The notes under the pieces: model-generated
Seen by the model: only the letters and a program-made list of their open reading frames with translations
What the model was told of the DNA's origin: nothing
Databases searched by the model: none
From: Burkholderiaceae bacterium
GTDB lineage: Bacteria; Pseudomonadota; Gammaproteobacteria; Burkholderiales; Burkholderiaceae_D
Length of the DNA stretch: 5,937 bases
Assembly (NCBI GenBank): GCA_019752915.1
Contig: JAIELO010000123.1
Coordinates: 1 to 5,937 of the forward strand
Direction of reading: 5' to 3'
Shown here: positions 1-5,351 of the stretch, piece after piece
Layout: every line of letters starts with the position of its first letter
Numbering within the stretch: position 1 is the stretch's first letter
Position numbers and translations under genes: made by a program

Positions 1-80
1 TTGGCCTCAGCGGCCGCATGGCCGCCACCGCCGCAGGCACACAGCGCTACCAGAGCTGTCATCGTCGCTAGCTGTTTCAT
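1..80 (-). CDS. Lipoprotein, N-terminal fragment (runs off the left edge)
   Basis: The first 26 codons of a leftward gene are present; the rest lies outside the window. The peptide begins MKQLATMTALVALCAC followed by four glycines and an Ala-rich stretch. This is a lipoprotein (signal peptidase II) signal: a Lys-2 n-region, a short hydrophobic core, then a lipobox Leu-Cys-Ala-Cys with Cys16 as the likely lipidated residue. Cys followed by a Gly run is common in betaproteobacterial lipoproteins. The ATG is preceded by AAAGCGGAGAC, which gives a GGAG Shine-Dalgarno at short spacing, and a good promoter lies about 60 bases upstream (136-165). The gene is divergent from the polysaccharide deacetylase. 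Its function cannot be stated from the signal sequence. A carbohydrate-active or cell-envelope lipoprotein would fit the neighbour, but that is a guess. The call as a lipoprotein start is fairly secure. Confidence 0.72.
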   Translation of the reverse strand, partial: MKQLATMTALVALCACGGGGHAAAEA

Positions 81-108
81 GTCTCCGCTTTCTGCGTATT
101 CTTTTGGT

Positions 109-124
109 TTGGAAAGGTTTCCAA
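109..124. promoter_or_regulatory. LacI/GalR-like palindromic operator, site 1
   Basis: TTGGAAAGGTTTCCAA is a palindrome with seven matching base pairs on each side of a central GG. It lies just downstream of the predicted start of transcription of the leftward lipoprotein gene (about +6 to +21), a typical repressor position. A centre-aligned near-copy occurs at 228-243. The form (A+T-containing half-sites around a CG or GG centre) resembles LacI/GalR-family operators. The family assignment is an inference. Confidence 0.5.
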
Positions 125-135
125 TTAGTCTGGTC

Positions 136-165
136 AATATAGCACCGAAAGAATTTCAAAGTCAA
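136..165 (-). promoter_or_regulatory. Sigma70-type promoter for the lipoprotein gene
   Basis: Read on the minus strand, TTGACT (165-160) and TATATT (141-136) are separated by 18 bases. Each matches the -35/-10 consensus at five of six positions. The implied transcription start is near 129, leaving a leader of about 50 bases before the ATG at 80. The palindrome at 109-124 lies within the start of that leader. Confidence 0.6.
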
Positions 166-198
166 TTTGCAGCGCCGCAAAGCAGGCCAGAGTTTTCG

Positions 199-227
199 TT
201 GACAGGCAAAATTTAGCCGTGCACCAT
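199..227 (+). promoter_or_regulatory. Possible promoter for the deacetylase gene
   Basis: A perfect -35 hexamer TTGACA is at 199-204. The hexamer 17 bases further on is CACCAT (222-227), only a three-of-six match to TATAAT, so the promoter would be weak or activator dependent. The implied start near 234 falls inside palindrome site 2 (228-243). The perfect -35 is seen directly; its use as a promoter is inferred. Confidence 0.35.
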
Positions 228-243
228 GTGGGAACGTTTCCAA
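228..243. promoter_or_regulatory. LacI/GalR-like palindromic operator, site 2
   Basis: GTGGGAACGTTTCCAA matches site 1 (109-124) at 13 of 16 positions when aligned by centre. It has a CG centre with six of seven inner base pairs symmetric. It ends 14 bases before the deacetylase ATG and overlaps the likely transcription start, a position where a bound repressor would block the gene. The centres of the two sites are 119 bp apart. Confidence 0.5.
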
Positions 244-257
244 AATGAGACACTCCG

Positions 258-1130
258 ATGCGTCATCTCCTGGTTTTGCTGCTCTCCGGCGGGTGCGCGC
301 TGCTGGGGATGAGCGCGCTGCCCGCCAGTGGCGCTGAATCGCCCCAGCCGCCCCAGCCGCCCCAGCCGCCTCAGTCGTCCCAGCCGCAACTACGCTGGCC
401 GCACGGTGCGCGGGTGGCCGTCAGTCTGTCCTATGACGATGCGCTCGATTCCCAGCTCGATGTGGCATTGCCGGCCTTGCAGCGGCATGGCCTGAAGGCC
501 AGCTTTTACCTGCAACTATCGCATCCGTCCGTCGAGCGCCGGCTCGGCGCGTGGCGGCGTGCCGCGCGGCAGGGCCATGAACTGGGCAACCACAGTCTGT
601 TTCACCAGTGTGCCGGCAGTACCCCCGGGCATGACTGGGTGACACCGCAGCGCGACCTCGATCACACCAGTGCCGCCCAGATGCGCGATCAGGTGCTGAC
701 CGCCAACGCCATGCTGTACGCCATCGATGGCGAGCGCGAGCGCACTTACACGGTGCCCTGTGGCGAGACACTGGCCAGCGGTGAGGACTATCTGGCGCTG
801 ATCGCGCCGGCATTTCTGGGCATGAAGGTGGGCGGCGAGCTTGCCGTCACGGCGCGCGCAGCATTGCAGCCAGCCGCCGTGCCGGTGCGGGCGCCGGTCG
901 GTCTGAGCGGTGCGCAACTGATCGCGCTGGTGCGCAGTGCTGCCGCTGACGGTGATCTGGTCAACCTGACGTTTCATGGTGTGGGTGGCGACTATCTGAG
1001 TATTTCGGCACAGGCGCATGAGGAATTGCTGGCGTATCTGGCCAGTCACCGCGACCAGTACTGGACCACGACTTTCCGCAACATCATGCGCCACGTGCAG
1101 GCGCAAAATCAGCGGCCCGGAACACCCTGA
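258..1130 (+). CDS. Secreted polysaccharide deacetylase (CE4 / NodB-homology family)
   Basis: A 290-residue exported hydrolase of carbohydrate esterase family 4, which removes N- or O-acetyl groups from polysaccharides with a divalent metal. Residues 1-26 form a signal peptide ending Ala-Ser-Gly-Ala; cleavage near Ala26 places the enzyme in the periplasm or outside. A Pro/Gln linker follows (29-44). The catalytic domain starts near residue 50. Motif 1 is SLSYDDALDSQ, with Asp60 as likely base and Asp61 as metal ligand. Motif 2 is GHELGNHSLFH, with metal ligands His112 and His116. A VPCG segment at 166-169 replaces the usual R-x-P-x-G, and LTFHG carries the catalytic His240. Cys118 and Cys168 could form a disulphide. 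All core catalytic residues are present, so it should be active; the substrate is unknown. Cys13 could suggest a lipobox, but hydrophobic sequence continues past it, so ordinary signal peptidase I cleavage is preferred. The start has a modest GAGA ribosome site at 247-250. Confidence 0.88.
   Translation: MRHLLVLLLSGGCALLGMSALPASGAESPQPPQPPQPPQSSQPQLRWPHGARVAVSLSYDDALDSQLDVALPALQRHGLKASFYLQLSHPSVERRLGAWRRAARQGHELGNHSLFHQCAGSTPGHDWVTPQRDLDHTSAAQMRDQVLTANAMLYAIDGERERTYTVPCGETLASGEDYLALIAPAFLGMKVGGELAVTARAALQPAAVPVRAPVGLSGAQLIALVRSAAADGDLVNLTFHGVGGDYLSISAQAHEELLAYLASHRDQYWTTTFRNIMRHVQAQNQRPGTP
342..386 (+). repeat. Five tandem 9-base repeats encoding Pro-Gln-Pro
   Basis: Three exact copies of CCCCAGCCG (342-350, 351-359, 360-368) are followed by two variants, CCTCAGTCG (369-377) and TCCCAGCCG (378-386). 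The unit is in frame and codes for a Pro-Gln-Pro-type linker at residues 29-43 of the deacetylase, between the signal peptide and the catalytic domain. Changes in copy number would lengthen or shorten the linker without shifting the frame. Confidence 0.85.
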
Positions 1131-1197
1131 AGCCGTCTTATCGAGGTTGGCAATGCGCGCGTGGCGAACGCTATTGACGAGCGCTTTTGCAGGCTAA

Positions 1198-1230
1198 GAT
1201 ACCGCTTCAATACCGCTTAGATACCGGTGC
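1198..1230. repeat. Three 11-bp direct repeats, possible response-regulator site
   Basis: The units are GATACCGCTTC (1198-1208), AATACCGCTTA (1209-1219) and GATACCGGTGC (1220-1230). The core ATACCG recurs at exactly 11-bp steps, about one helical turn, so bound proteins would sit on one face of the DNA. Tandem 11-bp repeats are the known binding arrangement of OmpR/PhoB-type response regulators. The match is to spacing only, not to a known consensus. Confidence 0.5.
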
Positions 1231-1258
1231 TTTTGCGCATTATTTTCGCGTTAAAAAA

Positions 1259-1327
1259 CGTAGGAAAAGACTACGGGAAATACGTACGGTAGTTGTTTAT
1301 TTACCGCACGCACAAGACTTTCCGTAG
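1259..1327 (+). promoter_or_regulatory. Nested and competing inverted repeats in the receptor leader
   Basis: CTACG at 1271-1275 can pair with CGTAG at 1259-1263 (7-base loop) or with CGTAG at 1323-1327. The second pairing extends to CTACGGGAAA (1271-1280) with TTTCCGTAG (1319-1327), allowing one bulged G. Inside it lies CGGTA (1287-1291) opposite TACCG (1302-1306). The two foldings exclude one another, as in a leader-RNA switch, but they could instead be protein-binding dyads. Whether this DNA is transcribed is not known. Confidence 0.35.
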
Positions 1328-1431
1328 GCCCGATGCGGGAAATCGTGGACGTCTTACAGTCCTGTCTATACATTCACCTCTAGCCATGATCGATGTTGGC
1401 TTTTGCCGCAGACTCACAAAACCACAAATCC

Positions 1432-1438
1432 GGAAGAG
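1432..1438 (+). promoter_or_regulatory. Ribosome binding site fixing the receptor start at 1446
   Basis: GGAAGAG lies 7 bases before the ATG at 1446. That ATG is followed at once by a typical signal peptide, so it is chosen over the longer open frame that begins with TTG at 1293, whose first 51 codons have no ribosome site and would bury the signal peptide. Confidence 0.75.
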
Positions 1439-1445
1439 CGTAGAC

Positions 1446-4016
1446 ATGAAAAAAAATTTCCCATTCGCAGCGCTGCTGTTGTCGGCGAGTCCTTATGTGC
1501 TGGCGCAAGCCACCGCCGTGGCGCAATCTGCCGCAGTCGCACAAACGGCAGCTGCCGATGTCACCACTGACGATATCCAGAAAGTTGTCATCGTTTCGAC
1601 CGGTAGCCGCGGTTCGCAACGCACGCTGGTCGATACTCCGGTACCGATCGATATCATCGGGTCGCGTGATCTGAACAAGACCGGTCAGGCGACGCTGGAC
1701 AAGTCGCTGCAATTCCGCGTGCCATCGTTTAACACCGTGCAGACGCCGGTCAATGATGCCACCTCGCTGCTCGATCCTTACGAGATCCGCAACATGGGTC
1801 CGAGCCGTGTGCTGATTCTGATTAACGGCAAGCGCAAGAACTCCAGCGCCCTGATCTACACCCAGACCTCGCCGGGTCGTGGTGAAAGCGGCGCCGATAT
1901 TTCCGCGATTCCGACCGATGCGATCAAGCGCATCGAAGTGCTGCGTGACGGCGCTTCGGCTCAGTACGGTTCCGATGCGATCGCTGGCGTGGTCAACATC
2001 ATCCTGAAAGACAATGCAGAAGGCGGTTCGATTACTGCCCGCAGCGGCATCACCCACGAGAGTGATGGCAAGATGGGCGGCCTGAGCCTGAATCAGGGTC
2101 TGGCACTGGGTGACCGCGGCTTCGTCAACTACACCGTCGACGTCTCGAAAATCAATCTGTCCAACCGTCCCGGCGTGGTCAGCGCCAAGGGCGAAGCCGG
2201 CGACTTCGGCGCCGATCTGAATACCCAGGTGCTGCCATTCCTGGCCACCCATCCGGATGCCGGCAACATCAACGGTTCGCCAGCGACCCGTGCTGCCAAG
2301 GCCGAAGTCAACACCCGCTACGAGCTGAGCGACACCACCAGCATTTACGGTAACGCGGCCTACATCAACAAGAAAATCAATTCCTTTGCTAACTACCGTA
2401 CCCCGTACTGGCGTCCGACCGACTACGGTCTGCTGCATCCTGCCGGTACGCCGTACGTCGGCTATGTGCCAACCTTCGTCGGTACCCTGGATGACTACAA
2501 TGCCACCGGCGGCACCAAGTTCCTGCTGGGTGACTGGAATGCCGATCTGAGCCTGACCTATGGCGGTAACAAGCAAGGTTACGCAGTGGGTAACTCGGTC
2601 AACCGCGGCATGCAACAGGACTATCTGGCGCACGTGATTAACACCCCGTCGCCGACCAGCTTCGACGCCGGTGGCGTGAAGTTCAGCCACTGGGTCCTGA
2701 ATGGCGACGTGTCGCGTCAGTGGAGCAAGGACGTCAGCGTCTACGCCGGTACCGAACTGCGTCACGAAAACTATGAAACGCTGGCCGGTGACCTCGGTTC
2801 GACCTACGGCAGCGGTGCCGATTCCTATGCCGGTAACTCGGTACAGAACTCGTTCCCATCGTCGCGTTCCAACTACGGTGCCTACGCTGGTGCAACCTGG
2901 GATATCAGCCCGGCATTGCTGGTTGATGCGACCGGTCGCTACGAGAAATACACCGACTTCGGTAGTGCTTTCGTCTGGAAAACTTCGACCCGCTACAAAG
3001 TCACCGATCAGCTGACCTTGCGCGGTTCTGCTTCGACCGGTTTCCGCGCCCCGTCGCTGGCCCAGATCTACACCCAGAAAGCCCAGTACTCGTTCGTCGC
3101 TGGTGGCGGTATTCAAGTGTCCGGTCTGGTCAACAACGTGTCCTCGGCCGCCGCAGCGCTGCAAGTACCGAAGCTGAAGGCTGAGAAATCCAACAACATC
3201 ACGCTGGGTCTGGGCTTCAAGCCGGACAGCAACACCAGCCTGACGCTCGATTACTACAGCATCAAGGTCAAAGACCGCATTGTGCTGAGTACCGAGATCA
3301 CCCCGACCGGTGTCGCGACCAACCCGCTCGATGTGCAGCTGAACAAAGCCGGTATTGTGTCGGCCAGCTTCTTCGTGAATGCCCTGACCAGCCGTACCGA
3401 AGGGATCGACTATGTGGCCTCGCGTAAGAATATCGACTTCGCCGACGGTAAGATGACCCTGAACCTGTCCGGTAATTATTCGCTGAAAAACGAGCGTGAT
3501 GGTGCCGTCAACAATCCGGGCCTGATTGCCTCCGCTGACCAGTCGGTGCTGAACGCTACCACCGAAGCGCTGATGTTCACCTCGCGTCCGAAATTCAAAA
3601 CCATTTTCGGTGCGGACTGGGACTACAAGCAGTTGAACCTGTCGCTGAACAACACCGTGTTCGGTCCTACCCACTTCCGCAATGCCGGTATGGATAACAA
3701 TCTGGAAGTGGCGTTCAAGACCAAGACCGTAACCGACTTTGGCATGAACTACGCGCTGACGCCTAGCACCACGCTGTCGTTCAACATCAACAATATGTTC
3801 AACGTGACGCCAAGCTGGCACTTCAATGCCCGCAACGCACAAGGTCAGGCGCTGCTCGACAGCAAAACCATCGATCCTGCGTATGGCCTGACGCCAGTCG
3901 AAGTGCAGCGTAATCTGGTGACCTTCAACGGCCGCTACGCGATGGTGACCTACGATGGCTCGCAGTTCAGCCAGCTGGGTCGTACCTTCGCCGCTTCGGT
4001 GAACTACCGCTTCTAA
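1446..4016 (+). CDS. TonB-dependent outer-membrane receptor
   Basis: An 856-residue outer-membrane transporter that takes up a scarce ligand using energy from TonB-ExbB-ExbD. Residues 1-20 are a signal peptide, cleaved after Val-Leu-Ala. An Ala/Gln-rich spacer follows with the repeated pattern AVAQ(S/T)AA. A TonB-box-like VVIVSTGSR is at 47-55. The plug domain covers about 60-190 and shows VLILINGKR and the diagnostic RIEVLRDGASAQYGSDAIAG (162-181) followed by VVNIIL. The remainder, rich in aromatic and alternating residues, is the 22-strand beta barrel. It ends in NYRF with a terminal Phe, the outer-membrane insertion signal. There is no N-terminal STN signalling domain, so sigma-factor transmembrane signalling is unlikely. 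The plug resembles the large proteobacterial subgroup with the INGKR...SA pattern, whose ligands include iron chelates and sugars; no neighbour identifies the substrate. Codon use appears biased toward a small set (GGT, AAC, ACC, CTG), consistent with high expression. A strong terminator follows, so it is probably monocistronic. Confidence 0.93.
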   Translation: MKKNFPFAALLLSASPYVLAQATAVAQSAAVAQTAAADVTTDDIQKVVIVSTGSRGSQRTLVDTPVPIDIIGSRDLNKTGQATLDKSLQFRVPSFNTVQTPVNDATSLLDPYEIRNMGPSRVLILINGKRKNSSALIYTQTSPGRGESGADISAIPTDAIKRIEVLRDGASAQYGSDAIAGVVNIILKDNAEGGSITARSGITHESDGKMGGLSLNQGLALGDRGFVNYTVDVSKINLSNRPGVVSAKGEAGDFGADLNTQVLPFLATHPDAGNINGSPATRAAKAEVNTRYELSDTTSIYGNAAYINKKINSFANYRTPYWRPTDYGLLHPAGTPYVGYVPTFVGTLDDYNATGGTKFLLGDWNADLSLTYGGNKQGYAVGNSVNRGMQQDYLAHVINTPSPTSFDAGGVKFSHWVLNGDVSRQWSKDVSVYAGTELRHENYETLAGDLGSTYGSGADSYAGNSVQNSFPSSRSNYGAYAGATWDISPALLVDATGRYEKYTDFGSAFVWKTSTRYKVTDQLTLRGSASTGFRAPSLAQIYTQKAQYSFVAGGGIQVSGLVNNVSSAAAALQVPKLKAEKSNNITLGLGFKPDSNTSLTLDYYSIKVKDRIVLSTEITPTGVATNPLDVQLNKAGIVSASFFVNALTSRTEGIDYVASRKNIDFADGKMTLNLSGNYSLKNERDGAVNNPGLIASADQSVLNATTEALMFTSRPKFKTIFGADWDYKQLNLSLNNTVFGPTHFRNAGMDNNLEVAFKTKTVTDFGMNYALTPSTTLSFNINNMFNVTPSWHFNARNAQGQALLDSKTIDPAYGLTPVEVQRNLVTFNGRYAMVTYDGSQFSQLGRTFAASVNYRF

Positions 4017-4024
4017 GCGTTGGT

Positions 4025-4030
4025 TATAAT
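4025..4030 (+). promoter_or_regulatory. Perfect -10 hexamer TATAAT just ahead of the terminator
   Basis: TATAAT sits 9 bases after the receptor stop codon and 3 bases before the terminator stem. No -35 is seen at 17 bases upstream (AACTAC, 4002-4007), and the upstream TG is one base out of register for an extended -10. If used, transcription would start near 4037, inside the left arm of the hairpin, and would give the DUF2058 gene its own promoter. Confidence 0.4.
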
Positions 4031-4033
4031 GAA

Positions 4034-4068
4034 GGCCGCCGGTCCGCAGGGACCGGCGGCCTTTTTTT
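4034..4068 (+). terminator. Strong intrinsic terminator of the receptor gene
   Basis: GGCCGCCGGTCC (4034-4045) and GGACCGGCGGCC (4050-4061) form a perfect 12-bp stem around the tetraloop GCAG, followed by seven Ts (4062-4068). AA/TT pairs can extend the stem to 14 bp. It begins 17 bases after the receptor stop codon. Confidence 0.96.
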
Positions 4069-4070
4069 AT

Positions 4071-4074
4071 GGAG
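4071..4074 (+). promoter_or_regulatory. Ribosome binding site fixing the DUF2058 start at 4083
   Basis: GGAG lies 8 bases before the ATG at 4083 and only 2 bases after the terminator T-tract. The frame is open further upstream to a TTG at 4020, but that extension would translate the terminator hairpin, so 4083 is the true start. Confidence 0.75.
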
Positions 4075-4082
4075 TAGCACGA

Positions 4083-4619
4083 ATGGTTTCCTTACAGGAT
4101 CAATTACTGAAAGCGGGTCTGGTCAACAAGACCAAGGTCAAGCTGGTCAATCAGGACAAAAGCAAGCAGCAGAAAGAACAGCGCCGTAGCGGTGTGCAAA
4201 GTGTCGATGAAGCCAAGCTGGCAGTGCAGGAAGCCCAGCGGCAGCAGGCCGAACGCGCGCGCGAACTCAATGCCCAGCGCGACGCGGCAGCCCAGCAGAA
4301 AGCCATCTATGCGCAAATCGTGCAGATGGTGCAGCAGAACCGCCAGTCCCATGGCAAAGGCGATATCGCCTATCACTACACCTTCGGTAGCAAGATCGAG
4401 CGCCTGTATGTGTCGGCCGAAGTGCAGGGCCATCTGGTCGCTGGCCGGCTGGTGATCGTGGTACTCAATGATGTGGCGGAACTGGTGCCGCGGGTAATCG
4501 CTGACAAAATTGCCGAGCGCGATGCAGCGCTGGTGGTGCGCGTCAAGCAGAGCAGCAACGTGGTTGACGAGGATGATCCCTACGCTGCCTTCCAGATTCC
4601 CGATGATCTGATGTGGTAA
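4083..4619 (+). CDS. yaiL: DUF2058 family protein (YaiL-like)
   Basis: A 178-residue soluble protein of the DUF2058 family, represented by Escherichia coli YaiL. Members are often labelled nucleoprotein or polynucleotide-associated, but no biochemical role is firmly established. The family signature at the N-terminus is clear: SLQDQLLKAGLVNKTKVK (3-20), close to the LQEQLLKAGLV opening of relatives, followed by a Lys/Gln/Arg-rich basic segment. Residues about 38-85 are strongly charged and Gln/Ala-rich, and probably form a long helix or coiled coil. The compact C-terminal domain runs from about 92 to 178 (GDIAYHYTFGSKIERLYV onward) and ends in an acidic stretch and IPDDLMW. The length is normal for the family. 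There is no signal peptide, so it is cytoplasmic. It lies behind the receptor terminator and so needs its own promoter or read-through, and it converges with the PEP-CTERM gene. Family call secure; function unknown. Confidence 0.9.
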   Translation: MVSLQDQLLKAGLVNKTKVKLVNQDKSKQQKEQRRSGVQSVDEAKLAVQEAQRQQAERARELNAQRDAAAQQKAIYAQIVQMVQQNRQSHGKGDIAYHYTFGSKIERLYVSAEVQGHLVAGRLVIVVLNDVAELVPRVIADKIAERDAALVVRVKQSSNVVDEDDPYAAFQIPDDLMW

Positions 4620-4634
4620 GGGCTGCGCTGCGGC

Positions 4635-4655
4635 GCGCTGGCCTAGTGCCAGCGC
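4635..4655. terminator. GC-rich hairpin at the convergent gene junction, doubtful terminator
   Basis: GCGCTGGC (4635-4642) and GCCAGCGC (4648-4655) form a perfect 8-bp stem with a 5-base loop that contains the PEP-CTERM stop codon. No T-tract follows on either strand, so it is not a standard intrinsic terminator. Its place between converging genes suggests a bidirectional pause, 3' end or collision block, but this is inference. Confidence 0.35.
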
Positions 4656-5266
4656 CGGCGCGCGGCACCGCCCAGCAACGCCAGACCGGCTAGCAGCATG
4701 GCGCCACTGGCTGGTTCCGCGACGCTGCTGACGCCGCCGAGATCTATGACGCCACTGATGCGGAACGCAGCACCATAATTGCCGAGCTCGGTGTGCTGGC
4801 TCAGGTTGTATTGGGTGTGACTGCCGCCGGCCGTATAGCCGGTGATTCCCATCGCGCGGTCGTCCCACCAGGCGACATAGTAATCGCCTGCTTCCAGCGT
4901 CAGCGAGGGCAGTGGTGCGTGCACCAGTGCTACTTCGTTGCCAAGCGCCGTGACGCTGTAGGTGCCGGGCAGGGCGGTGCTGAGCGCCAGCTGGTGTAGC
5001 TGCGTATCAAAGATCGCAATATGGATTTGCCATTGGCTGCCGTAGTTGGACTTGATGGCGAATTCCGTGCTGGTGAGCTGGCTGCGGGCGCTCAGGGTAA
5101 ACCGGTCGCCGATGATCTGCAGGCCGGCGCAGCTCGAGCACCAGGCATTGAGCGCGGGCATGGCGGCCTGCGCGAAGTCTGGCGAGATGTAGAGTGCGCT
5201 GTCGGCGCGGACTAAGGGGGCAGAGACTAGCAAGCCTCCCGCCACGGCATAGTGCAGGGTTTTCAT
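4643..5266 (-). CDS. PEP-CTERM sorting domain-containing exported protein
   Basis: A 207-residue exported protein. Residues 1-21 are a signal peptide cleaved after Val-Arg-Ala. The C-terminus is a PEP-CTERM sorting signal: VAEPASG at 182-188, a hydrophobic segment of about 13 residues (189-202, Leu/Ala/Gly), then a basic tail RRRWH. In this family the signal is recognised by an exosortase in the inner membrane, which cuts and anchors or releases the protein, usually together with exopolysaccharide production. The motif here is Ala-Glu-Pro rather than Pro-Glu-Pro, a tolerated variant. The mature part contains a CxxC pair (Cys43, Cys46), then strand-rich sequence with GTYSVTA and LEAGDYYVAWW, suggesting a beta-sandwich domain of unknown role. 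No exosortase gene is in the window. The start at 5266 is chosen because the signal peptide follows at once; the frame is open further upstream but without a better start. Its ribosome site is weak (GGGA, 10 bases away). Confidence 0.87.
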   Translation of the reverse strand: MKTLHYAVAGGLLVSAPLVRADSALYISPDFAQAAMPALNAWCSSCAGLQIIGDRFTLSARSQLTSTEFAIKSNYGSQWQIHIAIFDTQLHQLALSTALPGTYSVTALGNEVALVHAPLPSLTLEAGDYYVAWWDDRAMGITGYTAGGSHTQYNLSQHTELGNYGAAFRISGVIDLGGVSSVAEPASGAMLLAGLALLGGAARRRWH

Positions 5267-5351
5267 AGTGCCATCGTCCCGGGGAGTGAAAGGGCAAAGC
5301 CGCCGTGCAGCGAGGGCGGTGAGCAGCAGCATGAGTGGGGATGTATGGCCA

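Larger units (their letters stand above)
1131..1445. other. Intergenic leader upstream of the TonB-dependent receptor gene
   Basis: This 315-base stretch has no convincing gene. It is more AT-rich than its flanks and contains three 11-bp direct repeats (1198-1230), three copies of the 8-mer GCTTTTGC (1183-1190, 1229-1236, 1399-1406) and competing inverted repeats (1259-1327). No clear intrinsic terminator for the deacetylase was seen. Promoter candidates are weak: TTGACG (1174-1179) with TAAGAT (1195-1200) at a short 15-base spacing, and a lone TATACA at 1367-1372 without a -35. No recognised riboswitch motif, such as a cobalamin box, was found. The receptor frame stays open upstream to 1293, but that stretch does not look coding. 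Confidence 0.7.

Noticed and set aside
7..243. A 78-codon minus-strand open frame overlapping the lipoprotein start and divergent spacer
   Set aside because: It crosses the promoter region in another frame, has no family features, and competes with the clear lipoprotein signal sequence.
1253..1275. Possible minus-strand intrinsic terminator (CGTAG stem followed by six Ts)
   Set aside because: The stem is only 5 bp and no minus-strand gene ends here; the same bases are better described as part of the competing dyads.
1293..1445. A 51-codon N-terminal extension of the receptor from a TTG start
   Set aside because: It would place the signal peptide internally and lacks a ribosome site, while the ATG at 1446 has GGAAGAG at 7 bases.
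1380..3842. An 820-codon open frame on the minus strand inside the receptor gene
   Set aside because: It lies wholly opposite a well-supported receptor gene, has no recognisable domain, and is explained by the strong codon bias of the sense strand, which avoids antisense stops.
4020..4082. A 21-codon extension of the DUF2058 gene upstream of 4083
   Set aside because: It would translate through the terminator hairpin, and family members begin close to the chosen start.
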